Source of the DNA: Lysobacteraceae bacterium P | GTDB lineage: Bacteria > Pseudomonadota > Gammaproteobacteria > Xanthomonadales > Xanthomonadaceae | Length of the DNA stretch: 64,000 nt | Assembly: GCA_005503055.1 (NCBI GenBank) | Contig: SCOX01000002.1 | Span: forward strand, 186,001 to 250,000 | Direction of reading: 5' to 3' | Part shown: positions 8,531 through 16,190 of the stretch, in pieces | Layout: each line of letters begins with the position of its first letter | Numbering within the stretch: the first letter of the stretch is position 1 | Translations under genes and position numbers: made by a program | The notes under the pieces: model-generated | Told to the model about the DNA's origin: nothing | Databases searched by the model: none | The model's input: the letters and a program-made list of their open reading frames with translations, nothing else

Positions 8531-9277
8531 GTGCCCGAGGGCCCGTCGATCGTCATCCTGCGCGAGGAGGCGGCCGGGTTCGAGGGGCGCGTGGTATCGA
8601 AAGTCGCCGGCAACAGCCGGCTGGACTTGCAGCGCATGCGCGGTGAACGCATCACCGCGCTGTGCAGCTGGGGAAAGCATTTCCTCATCCGCTTCCCTGC
8701 GTTCACGATGCGCGTGCATTTCATGTTGTTCGGAAGCTATCGCATCAACGAGCGGCGCGAAGCCGCGCCACGGATGAGCCTGCAGTTCAAGGGCGGCGAG
8801 GAGCTCAACTTCTACGCCTGCTCGCTGCGCTACATCGAAGGCGACCTCGATACCGTCTACGACTGGAGCGCCGATGTGATGGCCGACGCGTGGGATCCCG
8901 CCCGCGCGCGACGGAAGCTGCGGGCCCGGCCGGAGATGCTCGCCGCCGACGCCCTGCTCGACCAGACGATCTTTTCCGGCGTCGGCAACATCATCAAGAA
9001 CGAAGTGCTGCACCGCATCCGCCTGCATCCGGAAAGTCAGGTCGGCGCGCTGTCGCCACGCAAGCTGGGCGAGCTGGTGAAGCAGGCGCGCGAGTACAGC
9101 TTCGACTTCCTGCGCTGGAAGAAAGCCTACGAACTGCGCAAGCACTACCAGGTGCACACGCGCACGATCTGCCCGCGCGATGGCAACCGCCTGACCTATC
9201 GCGCCAAGCTCGGGCGCGCCCAGCGCCGTGCGTTCTTCTGCGAGCATTGCCAGAAGGTGTACGTGCTCGAAGACTGA
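8531..9277 (+). CDS. nei: Fpg/Nei-family DNA glycosylase (endonuclease VIII-like)
   Basis: The 248-aa protein excises oxidised bases and nicks the abasic site. After the GTG start comes PEGPS, where the processed N-terminal proline is the catalytic nucleophile and the adjacent Glu assists. The helix-two-turn-helix region is represented by LDQTIFSGVGNIIKNEVLHR, with the strictly conserved GNIIKNE. The C-terminal zinc-finger-like region reads TICPRDGNRL..AFFCEHCQKVY. Only three of the four expected zinc cysteines are present, because the second has become Asp. The protein may therefore bind zinc differently or use a zincless finger. It is probably co-transcribed with the small gene upstream. 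Confidence 0.88.
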   Translation: MPEGPSIVILREEAAGFEGRVVSKVAGNSRLDLQRMRGERITALCSWGKHFLIRFPAFTMRVHFMLFGSYRINERREAAPRMSLQFKGGEELNFYACSLRYIEGDLDTVYDWSADVMADAWDPARARRKLRARPEMLAADALLDQTIFSGVGNIIKNEVLHRIRLHPESQVGALSPRKLGELVKQAREYSFDFLRWKKAYELRKHYQVHTRTICPRDGNRLTYRAKLGRAQRRAFFCEHCQKVYVLED

Positions 9278-9299
9278 GCCTGCCGCTCAGAGCGCCACG

Positions 9300-10187
9300 C
9301 TAGGGATGTTCGGCCTCGACGTGCACGCGCTCGCGGCGGATCAGGTACAGGCCGCTGACGACGATGATGCCCGCGCCCAGCCAGGTGATGGCATCGGGAA
9401 GCACGCCCCAGAACATCAGGTCGAACAGCACGCCCCACACCAGCGCGGTGTATTCCAGCGGCGCGATGGCGGACGCCTCGCCGAGCCGGAACGCTTCGGT
9501 GATGGCGTACTGACCCAGCGCGCCGGCGATGCCGACGCCCGCGATGAGCCACAAGTCCTCGCGGCGGATCGCCACCCAGTCCGGCCACGCGAGCGCGCCG
9601 GCGCCCACGGCGATCATCACCATCAGCCACACCATCATCGACTGCGTGCTGTCGGTGCGCGCGAGCACGCGCACGGTGATCGCGCTCACCGCGTACATCA
9701 CCGCCGCCACCACCACCGCCAGCGCGGCAAGGCTCACCATGCCCTCGCCGGTGGGGCGCAGCAGCACCATCACGCCGATCAGGCCGACCGCGATGGCGGT
9801 CCATCGCCGCGGCCCGACCTTCTCGCCCAGCACGGGTACCGAAAGCGCGGTGATCAGCAGTGGCGCGATGAAGAAGATCGAGTAGGTCGTCGATAGAGGA
9901 AGCTTCGACACCGCGAAGATGAAGGTCGCCATCATCGCCACGCCCAGCACACCGCGCAGCAGGTGCAGCGACCAGCGCACGCGGAACAGCGTCGCCACGC
10001 CGCCGGTCGCCAGCGCCCACACCAGCACCAGCGGCAGCGACGCGGCACCGCGCAACGAGGCCACCTGGAACGGCGGATAGTGCGTCGACAATTGCTTCAG
10101 CGCCGCATCCATCATGGCGAACATCGCCACGGCGACCAGCATGGTCAGCATGGCGCGACCCGAGTGCGGACTGTGCGAGGGGGACAT
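9300..10187 (-). CDS. EamA/DMT-superfamily transporter
   Basis: The 295-aa protein has about ten predicted membrane helices arranged as two EamA repeats, beginning LTMLVAVAMFAMMDAALKQL and LAALAVVVAAVMYAVSAITV. Each repeat ends with the usual GE(K/R).. or ..APLEY.. motifs before a membrane segment. Such proteins export or import small metabolites such as amino acids or S-adenosylmethionine, but the substrate cannot be inferred here. The gene is convergent with nei and separated by 22 bases. The start is ATG 10187. Confidence 0.85.
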   Translation of the reverse strand: MSPSHSPHSGRAMLTMLVAVAMFAMMDAALKQLSTHYPPFQVASLRGAASLPLVLVWALATGGVATLFRVRWSLHLLRGVLGVAMMATFIFAVSKLPLSTTYSIFFIAPLLITALSVPVLGEKVGPRRWTAIAVGLIGVMVLLRPTGEGMVSLAALAVVVAAVMYAVSAITVRVLARTDSTQSMMVWLMVMIAVGAGALAWPDWVAIRREDLWLIAGVGIAGALGQYAITEAFRLGEASAIAPLEYTALVWGVLFDLMFWGVLPDAITWLGAGIIVVSGLYLIRRERVHVEAEHP

Positions 10188-10252
10188 GGCGGGAATCGGC
10201 GTGGGGGCCCCGCACTATAAGGCGCGCGGTCCCGGCATGCCCCTGCCGGGGC

Positions 10253-11332
10253 TCAGTCGTCGACTCGGGCCAGGCTGGCCAGGTCGATGACGAAGCGATA
10301 GCGCACGTCCGACTTGAGCATGCGTTCGTAGGCCTCGTTGACCTGGTCCATGCGGATCAACTCGATGTCCGAGGCGACCCCGTGCGCGGCGCAGAAGTCG
10401 AGCATCTCCTGCGTCTCGGCGATGCCGCCGATCATCGAGCCGGCCAGGCGACGACGCTTGCGGATCAGCGCGCCGGCCGAGACCACCTCCGGCGCTTCCG
10501 GAATGCCGAGCAGGATCATCGTCCCGTCCAGCTTCAACAGGTTGAGGTAGAGGTTGTAGTCGTGCTCGGCCGAGACCGTGTCGAGGATGAAGTCGAAGGA
10601 GTTGGCCAGCGTCTTGAATACCTCGCCATCGCGGGTGGCGGCGAAGTCCTTCGCGCCGAGCGCGAGCGCGTCCGCGCGCTTGGATTCGGAGGTACTGAGC
10701 ACCGTCACGTGCGCGCCCATCGCCGCGGCTAGCTTGACGCCCATGTGGCCCAGTCCGCCCAGGCCCACCACCGCCACGCGGTCGCCCGGCTTGGTGCCGA
10801 AGTGCTTGAGCGGCGAGTACGTCGTGATGCCGGCGCACAACAGCGGCGCCGCACGGTCGAGCGGAATCGATTCGGGAATGCGCAGCAGGTAGTCCGCGTC
10901 CACCGTAATGCGGGTGGAGTAGCCGCCATAGGTCGGCCGGCTCTTGTCGAAACGGCCGGTCTGAGGGTCGCGCTCGAAGCTGTTGTAGGTGCCGCTCATG
11001 CCGAAGTCGCAGTACTGCTGCTCGCCCGCGCGGCACGAGGAACACTGGCGGCAGGAATCGACGAAGCAGCCCACGCCGACCACATCGCCCACGGTGAACG
11101 CCGAAACCTCCGCGCCGACCCTGGAAATTCGCCCGACGATCTCGTGCCCCGGCACCATCGGGAAGCTCGACCCACCCCAGCCGTCGCGCGCCTGGTGGAT
11201 GTCGGAATGGCACACGCCGCAGTAGAGGATGTCGATCAGCGCTTCGCGCGGGCCGGGCTCGCGACGCTCCACGGTGAACGGTTCCAGCGGCGTCGTGGCG
11301 CTGAGTGCGGCATAGGCGGGCGTGGTGAGCAT
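10253..11332 (-). CDS. Zinc-dependent NAD(P) alcohol/aldehyde dehydrogenase (YahK/CAD type)
   Basis: The 359-aa medium-chain dehydrogenase reduces aldehydes or oxidises alcohols. The catalytic zinc motif YCGVCHSD and the GHE of [10 protein letters not shown] are near residues 45-75. The structural-zinc cysteines ([16 protein letters not shown]) are near 100, and the Rossmann motif [14 protein letters not shown] is near 180. The segment GTYNSF and overall layout match the cinnamyl-alcohol dehydrogenase branch represented by E. coli YahK, which is usually NADPH-dependent with broad aldehyde range. It starts at ATG 11332 and is monocistronic. A near-palindrome at 11415-11430 lies upstream and could be a regulator site. 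Confidence 0.9.
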   Translation of the reverse strand: MLTTPAYAALSATTPLEPFTVERREPGPREALIDILYCGVCHSDIHQARDGWGGSSFPMVPGHEIVGRISRVGAEVSAFTVGDVVGVGCFVDSCRQCSSCRAGEQQYCDFGMSGTYNSFERDPQTGRFDKSRPTYGGYSTRITVDADYLLRIPESIPLDRAAPLLCAGITTYSPLKHFGTKPGDRVAVVGLGGLGHMGVKLAAAMGAHVTVLSTSESKRADALALGAKDFAATRDGEVFKTLANSFDFILDTVSAEHDYNLYLNLLKLDGTMILLGIPEAPEVVSAGALIRKRRRLAGSMIGGIAETQEMLDFCAAHGVASDIELIRMDQVNEAYERMLKSDVRYRFVIDLASLARVDD

Positions 11333-11472
11333 GGGGTTCCTCGAGAGTGCGCGAATCTTGGAAGGCGTGTCTTGGAAGGATCGCCGTGGAAGTCTAGTCG
11401 CCTCGGCCCGCCCGCACTGTGCGCACGGTGGCCGACGCAGCGTTCCAACCCTGAAACTGCGCGGCTGCAGCG

Positions 11473-11547
11473 CGCGTCCGCTGCGCGGCTGCGGCTTCGC
11501 GTCCGCTGCGCTACTGCAGGTTCGCGTCCGCTGCGCTACGCTTTGCG
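11473..11547. repeat. 25-bp tandem repeat, three units, upstream of yajQ
   Basis: The 14-mer cgcgtccgctgcgc recurs exactly at 11473, 11498 and 11523, giving a 25-base period. Units 1 and 2 also share most of the remaining bases. A decayed fourth copy may precede them near 11450. The array ends about 29 bases before the yajQ start codon. Confidence 0.7.
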
Positions 11548-11575
11548 CCCCGAATTGCGCATCCCGGAGCCGGCC

Positions 11576-12058
11576 ATGCCCTCCTTCGACATCGTTTCCG
11601 AAGTCGACAGCCACGAACTCACCAATGCCGTCGACCAAGCCAACCGCGAACTCGGTACCCGCTTCGATTTCAAGGGCGTGGATGCGAAGTTCGAGCTGGA
11701 AGAGCAAACCATCAGCCAGTCGGCGCCGAGTGAATTCCAGCTCAAGCAGATGAACGACATCCTGCGCGCGCGCCTGATCGCGCGCGGCATCGACGCGCGC
11801 TGCCTGGAGTTCGGCGACGTCGAGACCAACCTGGCCGGCGCGCGCCAGAAGATCACGGTCAAGCAGGGCATCGAGCGTGAACTGGCCAAGAAGATCCAGT
11901 CCGGCCTCAAGGAGGCCAAGCTCAAGGTCGACAGCCAGATCAACGGCGACAAGCTGCGCGTGATCGGCAAGAAGCGCGACGACCTGCAGACGGCGATCGC
12001 GCTCCTGAAGGGCACCGAGTACGAGCGTCCGCTGCAGTTCGACAACTTCCGCGACTGA
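11576..12058 (+). CDS. yajQ: YajQ-family nucleotide-binding protein
   Basis: This is a 160-aa cytoplasmic protein with the diagnostic opening [15 protein letters not shown], the [14 protein letters not shown] segment, and a two-domain ferredoxin-like layout ending [12 protein letters not shown]. In Xanthomonas the homologue is described as a cyclic di-GMP effector that works with a LysR-type regulator to control virulence genes; elsewhere YajQ binds nucleotides. The length matches the family. It lies 5 bases before the DUF1415 gene, suggesting co-transcription, and downstream of a 25-bp repeat array that may overlap its promoter. Confidence 0.93.
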   Translation: MPSFDIVSEVDSHELTNAVDQANRELGTRFDFKGVDAKFELEEQTISQSAPSEFQLKQMNDILRARLIARGIDARCLEFGDVETNLAGARQKITVKQGIERELAKKIQSGLKEAKLKVDSQINGDKLRVIGKKRDDLQTAIALLKGTEYERPLQFDNFRD

Positions 12059-12063
12059 CGGCG

Positions 12064-12603
12064 ATGTCCGCCGGCGACGACCCCATCGCCGCGACCCGTC
12101 GCTGGCTGGAACGGGCGGTGATCGGTCTCAACCTGTGCCCGTTCGCCAAGGCGGTGTACGTCAAGCAGCAGGTGCGCTTCGTGCTGAGCGCGGCGACCAC
12201 GCCGGACGCGCTGCTGGAGGAGCTCGCCGCGGAGTTGGCTCTGCTGGCCGCGACCGACCCCGACATCGTGGACACCACGTTGCTGGTCCATCCGCAGGTG
12301 CTGGCGGATTTCCTCGACTACAACGATTTCCTCGACCGCGCGGACGCCGCCGTCGCGGCGCTGGACCTGGAAGGCGAGATCCAGGTCGCCAGCTTCCACC
12401 CGCAGTACGAATTCGCCGGCACCGCGCCGGACGAGATGGGGAACTTCACCAACCGATCGCCCTTCCCCACGCTGCACCTGCTGCGCGAGGCGAGCATCGA
12501 CCGCGCGGTAGCGGCGTTCCCGGATCCGGAGGTGATCGTCGAGCGCAATATCGCGACGCTGGAGAAACTCGGCCGCGAGGGTTGGGACGAGTTGATGCGC
12601 TGA
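12064..12603 (+). CDS. DUF1415 family protein
   Basis: This is a 179-aa cytoplasmic protein. The motif [20 protein letters not shown] near residues 13-32, [10 protein letters not shown] and the ITNRSPFP-like segment [18 protein letters not shown] are hallmarks of DUF1415. The family is widespread in gammaproteobacteria and has no proven function. The conserved LCPFA cysteine suggests a redox or metal role, but that is only inference. It begins six bases after the yajQ stop codon and probably shares its mRNA. Confidence 0.88.
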   Translation: MSAGDDPIAATRRWLERAVIGLNLCPFAKAVYVKQQVRFVLSAATTPDALLEELAAELALLAATDPDIVDTTLLVHPQVLADFLDYNDFLDRADAAVAALDLEGEIQVASFHPQYEFAGTAPDEMGNFTNRSPFPTLHLLREASIDRAVAAFPDPEVIVERNIATLEKLGREGWDELMR

Positions 12604-12611
12604 AGGTGTTG

Positions 12612-12679
12612 CTTCTCCCGCCGCCGGAAGAAGGTGCCCGAAGGGTCTTCCTTCTCCCACCGGGAGAAGATGCCCAGCG
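12612..12679. repeat. Two tandem hairpin-type intergenic repeats
   Basis: Two related segments, 12612-12643 and 12651-12679, each begin cttctccc and fold into a short hairpin with a following agaagg/agaaga. They resemble a dispersed small palindromic repeat; fragments of the same type appear near 35121. They lie directly behind the DUF1415 stop and may act as its terminator. Confidence 0.5.
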
Positions 12680-12680
12680 C

Positions 12681-12785
12681 GTAGCCCGGGTAAGCGCAGC
12701 GCACCCGGGGTGCGATCAGCGCATCAACCCGGAAGGGCGCGCGGCATCCGGCCCCCGGTGCGGCCTTCGGCCTTGCCCGGGCTAC
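12681..12785. repeat. REP-like inverted repeat, imperfect copy
   Basis: The left arm 12681-12710 is identical to the arm of the perfect palindrome at 52121. A degraded right arm ends at 12785 in gcccgggctac, about 40 bases further on than expected. The element separates two convergent genes. Confidence 0.6.
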
Positions 12786-12813
12786 ACGATCAGCCCGGCG
12801 ATGGCGCGCCGAC

Positions 12814-13500
12814 TCACCGGTTCCCCAGCGCCGGTTCGATCAGCGCCCGCGCATGCACCAGCGAGTCGACAATGCGATGCCCCAGCGCACGCACGGTGTC
12901 GTCCGGCAGCACCAGATCGGGCACCTGGATCGGCGTCATTCCCGCCGCGAGCGCAGCGCGCACGCCCGGCACCGAGTCCTCGAGCACGATGCAGTGCGAA
13001 GGCGCGACGCCGAGCCGTTGCGCGGCCAGCAGATAGATGTCCGGCGCGGGCTTGGAATGCTGGACTTCGTTGCCGGTGATGACGTCGTCGAAGTGCGGCA
13101 GCAGGCCCGTGGATTCGAGCTTCTGCAGCGCACGCGGGCGCCGCGTGGACGTGACCACCGCGCGCGGAATGCCTCGCGCCTTCAGCAGCGCCAGCAGGTC
13201 GAGCACGCCCGTCTTGAGCGGCAGCCCCGCGTCGACGCGCGCGTCGTAGCGCGTCTGCAAGCCGTGCAGCAAGGCCTGCACGGTGTCCTCATTGGCGAGG
13301 CGTTCGCGCAGGATGTCGTGGCAGGCGCGATCGGAAAGCCCGACGAACGACAGCCACAACGCGTCGTCCAGTTCGAGGCCGAGTTCCAGCGCCGTCTCGC
13401 GCCAACATTCCAGCAGCGCGCGCTCGCTCTCGATCATCAGGCCGTCCATGTCGAACAACACCGCGACGGGCGTGAAGTCCACCGGCGCGAGCAGGCTCAT
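12814..13500 (-). CDS. HAD-superfamily phosphatase (beta-phosphoglucomutase-like)
   Basis: The 228-aa protein has the HAD motifs in order: LFDMDGLMIES (motif I, nucleophilic Asp), VVTSTRR (motif II Thr), KPAPDIYLLAAQRLG (motif III Lys) and VLEDSVPG (motif IV acidic pair). The alpha-helical cap between motifs I and II is the small type found in sugar-phosphate phosphatases and beta-phosphoglucomutase. The substrate is unknown. Its ATG overlaps the stop codon of the pseudouridine synthase gene by four bases (ATGA), so the two are translationally coupled, perhaps without functional link. Confidence 0.88.
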   Translation of the reverse strand: MSLLAPVDFTPVAVLFDMDGLMIESERALLECWRETALELGLELDDALWLSFVGLSDRACHDILRERLANEDTVQALLHGLQTRYDARVDAGLPLKTGVLDLLALLKARGIPRAVVTSTRRPRALQKLESTGLLPHFDDVITGNEVQHSKPAPDIYLLAAQRLGVAPSHCIVLEDSVPGVRAALAAGMTPIQVPDLVLPDDTVRALGHRIVDSLVHARALIEPALGNR

Positions 13501-14204
13501 GCGTTGGCCCCGAACAAGGTCTCGAGATCGCCGGCGTCCAACAGCCGCCACTTCCCCGCCGCGAGATCGGCCAGCCCGAGGCCACCGATGCGGCTGCGAT
13601 GCAGCGCCTCGACGTGGTTGCCGACGGCGGCGAACATGCGCCGCACCTGGTGGTAGCGGCCTTCGGTCAAGGTCAGCGCGGCGTGGCGCGGGTCGTGCAC
13701 CTCCAGCGCGGCGGGCGCGAGGGGCGTGGTTTCGGTCTCCAGCATCATCGTGCCGCTGGCGAACAGCGCGGCCTCGCTGCCGGTCAGGTCCTGCGCGAGC
13801 GTGGCCTCGTACACCTTCGCCAGCTTCGCCTTCGGCGAGACGATGCGATGCAGCAGCGCGCCGTCGTCGGTCATCAGCAGCAGGCCGCTGGTGTCGCGAT
13901 CGAGCCGGCCGACGCTGGACAGCGACGGCGAACGCGCGCGGAAACGCGGCGGCAGCAGGTCGTAGATGACGCGGCCCGGGTCCTTGGTCGAACACGTGTA
14001 GCCGACGGGCTTGTGCAGCATCAGCGTCATGCCGGCCGGCGGATCGAGCGGCTTCTCGTCGACGCGGATGGCGTCGAACGGCACCTTGTCGTCGGCGTAG
14101 AGCACCTCGCCCTGCGGATCGGTGATGCGCCCTTCGCGGAACATCGCCGCCACGTCCTTGCGGCTACCGTATCCGAGGTTGGCGATGAGTTTGACCAACT
14201 TCAT
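13497..14204 (-). CDS. rsuA: RsuA-family 16S rRNA pseudouridine synthase
   Basis: The 235-aa protein starts at ATG 14204. It has an S4-like RNA-binding opening (MKLVKLIANLGYGSRKDVAAMFREGRI) and the catalytic region VGRLDRDTSGLLLMTDDG, where the Asp of RLD is the nucleophile, followed by KVYEATL and the C-terminal EGRYHQVRRMFAAVGNHVEALHR. RsuA converts U516 of 16S rRNA to pseudouridine. The rluE/rluF branch shares these motifs, so the exact target is inferred. It sits between the HAD phosphatase and a rRNA methyltransferase-like gene. Confidence 0.88.
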   Translation of the reverse strand: MKLVKLIANLGYGSRKDVAAMFREGRITDPQGEVLYADDKVPFDAIRVDEKPLDPPAGMTLMLHKPVGYTCSTKDPGRVIYDLLPPRFRARSPSLSSVGRLDRDTSGLLLMTDDGALLHRIVSPKAKLAKVYEATLAQDLTGSEAALFASGTMMLETETTPLAPAALEVHDPRHAALTLTEGRYHQVRRMFAAVGNHVEALHRSRIGGLGLADLAAGKWRLLDAGDLETLFGANA

Positions 14205-14250
14205 TGTGTGTCCTCGTGCTGGTTCTCTTCGTGCTGCCACTTCGTGCTGG

Positions 14251-15360
14251 TCACTGCCTGCGATTGCGCGGCGCGATCGGCGCGCGCCTGGCCGGCGGTG
14301 TCGGCTCGGCGCGCGACTTCTCGCATTCGACGATCTTGAAGCCGCCGTCCTGCGCCACGGTGCGCACGCGAGCGAAGTGCGCGGCGAGTTCGGCCTCGTA
14401 CGGCAGGTGCCGATTTGCCACCAGCCACAGGCGCCCGCTCGGCTTCAGCGCCTGCGCGGCGACGGCGATGAAGCGCCGTCCGATGTCGGGGCGGTCGCCG
14501 CGGCCCTGCGCGTGGAACGGCGGATTGCAGACGACAACGTCGAAGCGTTCGTCCACGCCGCGCGTGACGTCATGCCAGTGGAAGCCCAGCGCGGCGCGCC
14601 CGGCGAACGGTGCGAGGTTGACGCGCGCCAGGTCCAGCGCGCGGCGCTCGGCTTCATAGAGATCCACCGCCGTGATGCCGGGGCAGCGCGTCAGCAGTTC
14701 CGTCGCGAGGTAGCCGTAGCCGGCGCCGAGGTCGGCCGCATGGCCGCTCAGGTCGGCCGGGAGATGCTCGGCGAGCAGGCGCGAGGCACCGTCGATGCGG
14801 TCCCAGGCGAATACGCCCGGGCGGCTCATGAAGCGCCCGTCGACGATGCGGCGAGGCGCATCGGCCTTCGCCCATTGCGCGGCCAGGGCCTCGTCCGCCG
14901 GTCCGTCGATTGGCGCGGTCCAGAACACGCGGCACTTGTTCTTCGACAGGCTCGACACCTTGCCCGCGATGCGTGCCAGATCCGACTCGCCCGATTTCGC
15001 CCCCTCGTCGTTCGACAGGCAGGCGACGATGCGCCCGCCGGGCGCGCAGCGCGCGACGGCGCGGGCGAAGAGCGCGCGGGCCTCGTCGCGTTGGCGCGGA
15101 GGCAGCACCAGGACCAGTGCGTGGCGCCGCTCGTCGCCTTCATCCAGCAGCGACAATCCCGAGCGTTCCAGCGCCTCCGCCTCGGGGCGGAAGCTCTGTT
15201 CGCACAACAGGCCCGGCCATGCGCGCTGATGCAGCGGCCAACCATCGCGCGCGCGCAGAAAGAGTGCTCCACCGGGCGTTGCCTCGGCCGGCCAGGCGAG
15301 CAGGCCGTCGATGAACGGCAGCAACAGGGTTTCCAGTGCGGCGTCGTCTTCGGCGCGCAT
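14251..15360 (-). CDS. RsmC/RlmG-type guanine-N2 rRNA methyltransferase
   Basis: The 369-aa protein, from ATG 15360, has a degenerate N-terminal methyltransferase-like half and an intact C-terminal half with the SAM site (ADLGAGYGYLATELL) and the catalytic NPPFH motif near residue 285. This two-domain build is that of RsmC (G1207 of 16S rRNA) and RlmG (23S rRNA). The sequence VVCNPPFHAQG cannot decide between the two. It follows directly upstream of rsuA on the same strand, so an RNA-modification transcription unit is likely. The extreme C-terminus is Pro/Arg rich. Confidence 0.82.
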   Translation of the reverse strand: MRAEDDAALETLLLPFIDGLLAWPAEATPGGALFLRARDGWPLHQRAWPGLLCEQSFRPEAEALERSGLSLLDEGDERRHALVLVLPPRQRDEARALFARAVARCAPGGRIVACLSNDEGAKSGESDLARIAGKVSSLSKNKCRVFWTAPIDGPADEALAAQWAKADAPRRIVDGRFMSRPGVFAWDRIDGASRLLAEHLPADLSGHAADLGAGYGYLATELLTRCPGITAVDLYEAERRALDLARVNLAPFAGRAALGFHWHDVTRGVDERFDVVVCNPPFHAQGRGDRPDIGRRFIAVAAQALKPSGRLWLVANRHLPYEAELAAHFARVRTVAQDGGFKIVECEKSRAEPTPPARRAPIAPRNRRQ

Positions 15361-15496
15361 AGGCAGGTCCACGGGTGTGATGGGCGTCAATTCTACCTTT
15401 GCCGGATGCCGCGCCCGAGCGTCTTTCGTCGCGACTTCATGCCGATTCAACGCCGCGCAGGCCACCATCGAGGTTGAGCTCAGAAGGAGAATCGCG

Positions 15497-15757
15497 ATGC
15501 GCGCCCTCTTCGTCGGCGGTCTGGTCGACAACAGCGAACTCGATATGGACGGCGCCGAGCCGCCCCTGCACTACCCCGAGAACACCGGCGCGGGGCGCCC
15601 GCGTTACAGGCTGCATCAGATCGGCATGCGGCAGGGCGAGATCGCCTACGCCGTCTACGGCGCGCCGGAGCTGGCGAACGAGGAAATCGACCGGGTCATC
15701 GGCGAACGCGATTACGCACGCCGCTTCAGCGCGCGGCCGCAGGCGGTGATGCAGTAG
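15497..15757 (+). CDS. Small hypothetical protein
   Basis: The 86-aa protein starts at ATG 15497, behind a strong AAGGAGA ribosome site. It opens MRALFVGGLVDNSELDMDGA and contains HQIGMRQGEIAYAVYGAPEL; no membrane segment or signal is visible. I do not recognise a family, although similar short proteins occur beside genes in other xanthomonads. It is the last gene before the 21-bp repeat array and has no recognisable terminator of its own, unless the array acts as one. Confidence 0.65.
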   Translation: MRALFVGGLVDNSELDMDGAEPPLHYPENTGAGRPRYRLHQIGMRQGEIAYAVYGAPELANEEIDRVIGERDYARRFSARPQAVMQ

Positions 15758-15815
15758 GGGTCACGCATCGCGTCGGGCATCGCCCGGCTCTCGAGCACAC
15801 GCAAGCTTCAACGTT

Positions 15816-16190
15816 GATGCTTTTTTCGTCAGCGACGACAAGGAAAGCGTCGCGGGTCTCGCGGAAAGTGTCGGCGACGGCGCTTTTCGGGTCGGAGATG
15901 ACGCGGAAAGCGTGGCCGATGAGGCTTTGTCGCCGGGGGCGCGATCAAAAAAGCGTCGGCGGTGACGCTTTTTTCGCCAACGCCGACGCTTTGAGCGCCG
16001 GCGGTAACGCTTTTTTCGCCAACCGAGCCCGCAAAAGCCTCACGCGTGACGCTTTTTGCGCCAGCGCCGGCGTGCAAAGCGTCACAGCTGGCGTTTCAAG
16101 CGCAGGCACCGACGCTTTTTTCGTCGCTGCCGACATTTTTTGCGTCGACGCCGACGCGAAAAGCGTCGGCCCTGGCGCGAAAAGCCGTCA
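15816..16190. repeat. Degenerate 21-bp tandem array (18 units) with alternating T-tract and A-tract cores
   Basis: Units start every 21 bases at 15816, 15837, 15858, 15879, 15900 and 15921. After one inserted base, they continue at 15943, 15964, 15985 and so on to 16174. Each unit opens with gacgc, ggcgt or similar. The core is then either a T run (gacgcttttttcgcc at 15964, 16006, 16048 and 16111) or the reverse (aaaagcgtc at 15943 and 16153). Because 21 is divisible by three, several frames stay open and read as heptapeptides. It fills the whole gap between two convergent genes and touches the ybbP stop codon. There are no spacers and no cas genes, so it is not a CRISPR. The function is unknown. 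Confidence 0.85.

Noticed and set aside
11415-11430. Crp/Clp binding site in cactgtgcgcacggtg
   Set aside because: The core does not fit TGTGA-N6-TCACA; a palindrome is present, but the regulator cannot be named.
15816-16190. CRISPR array
   Set aside because: Units are contiguous 21-mers without spacers of unique sequence, and no cas gene is in the window.
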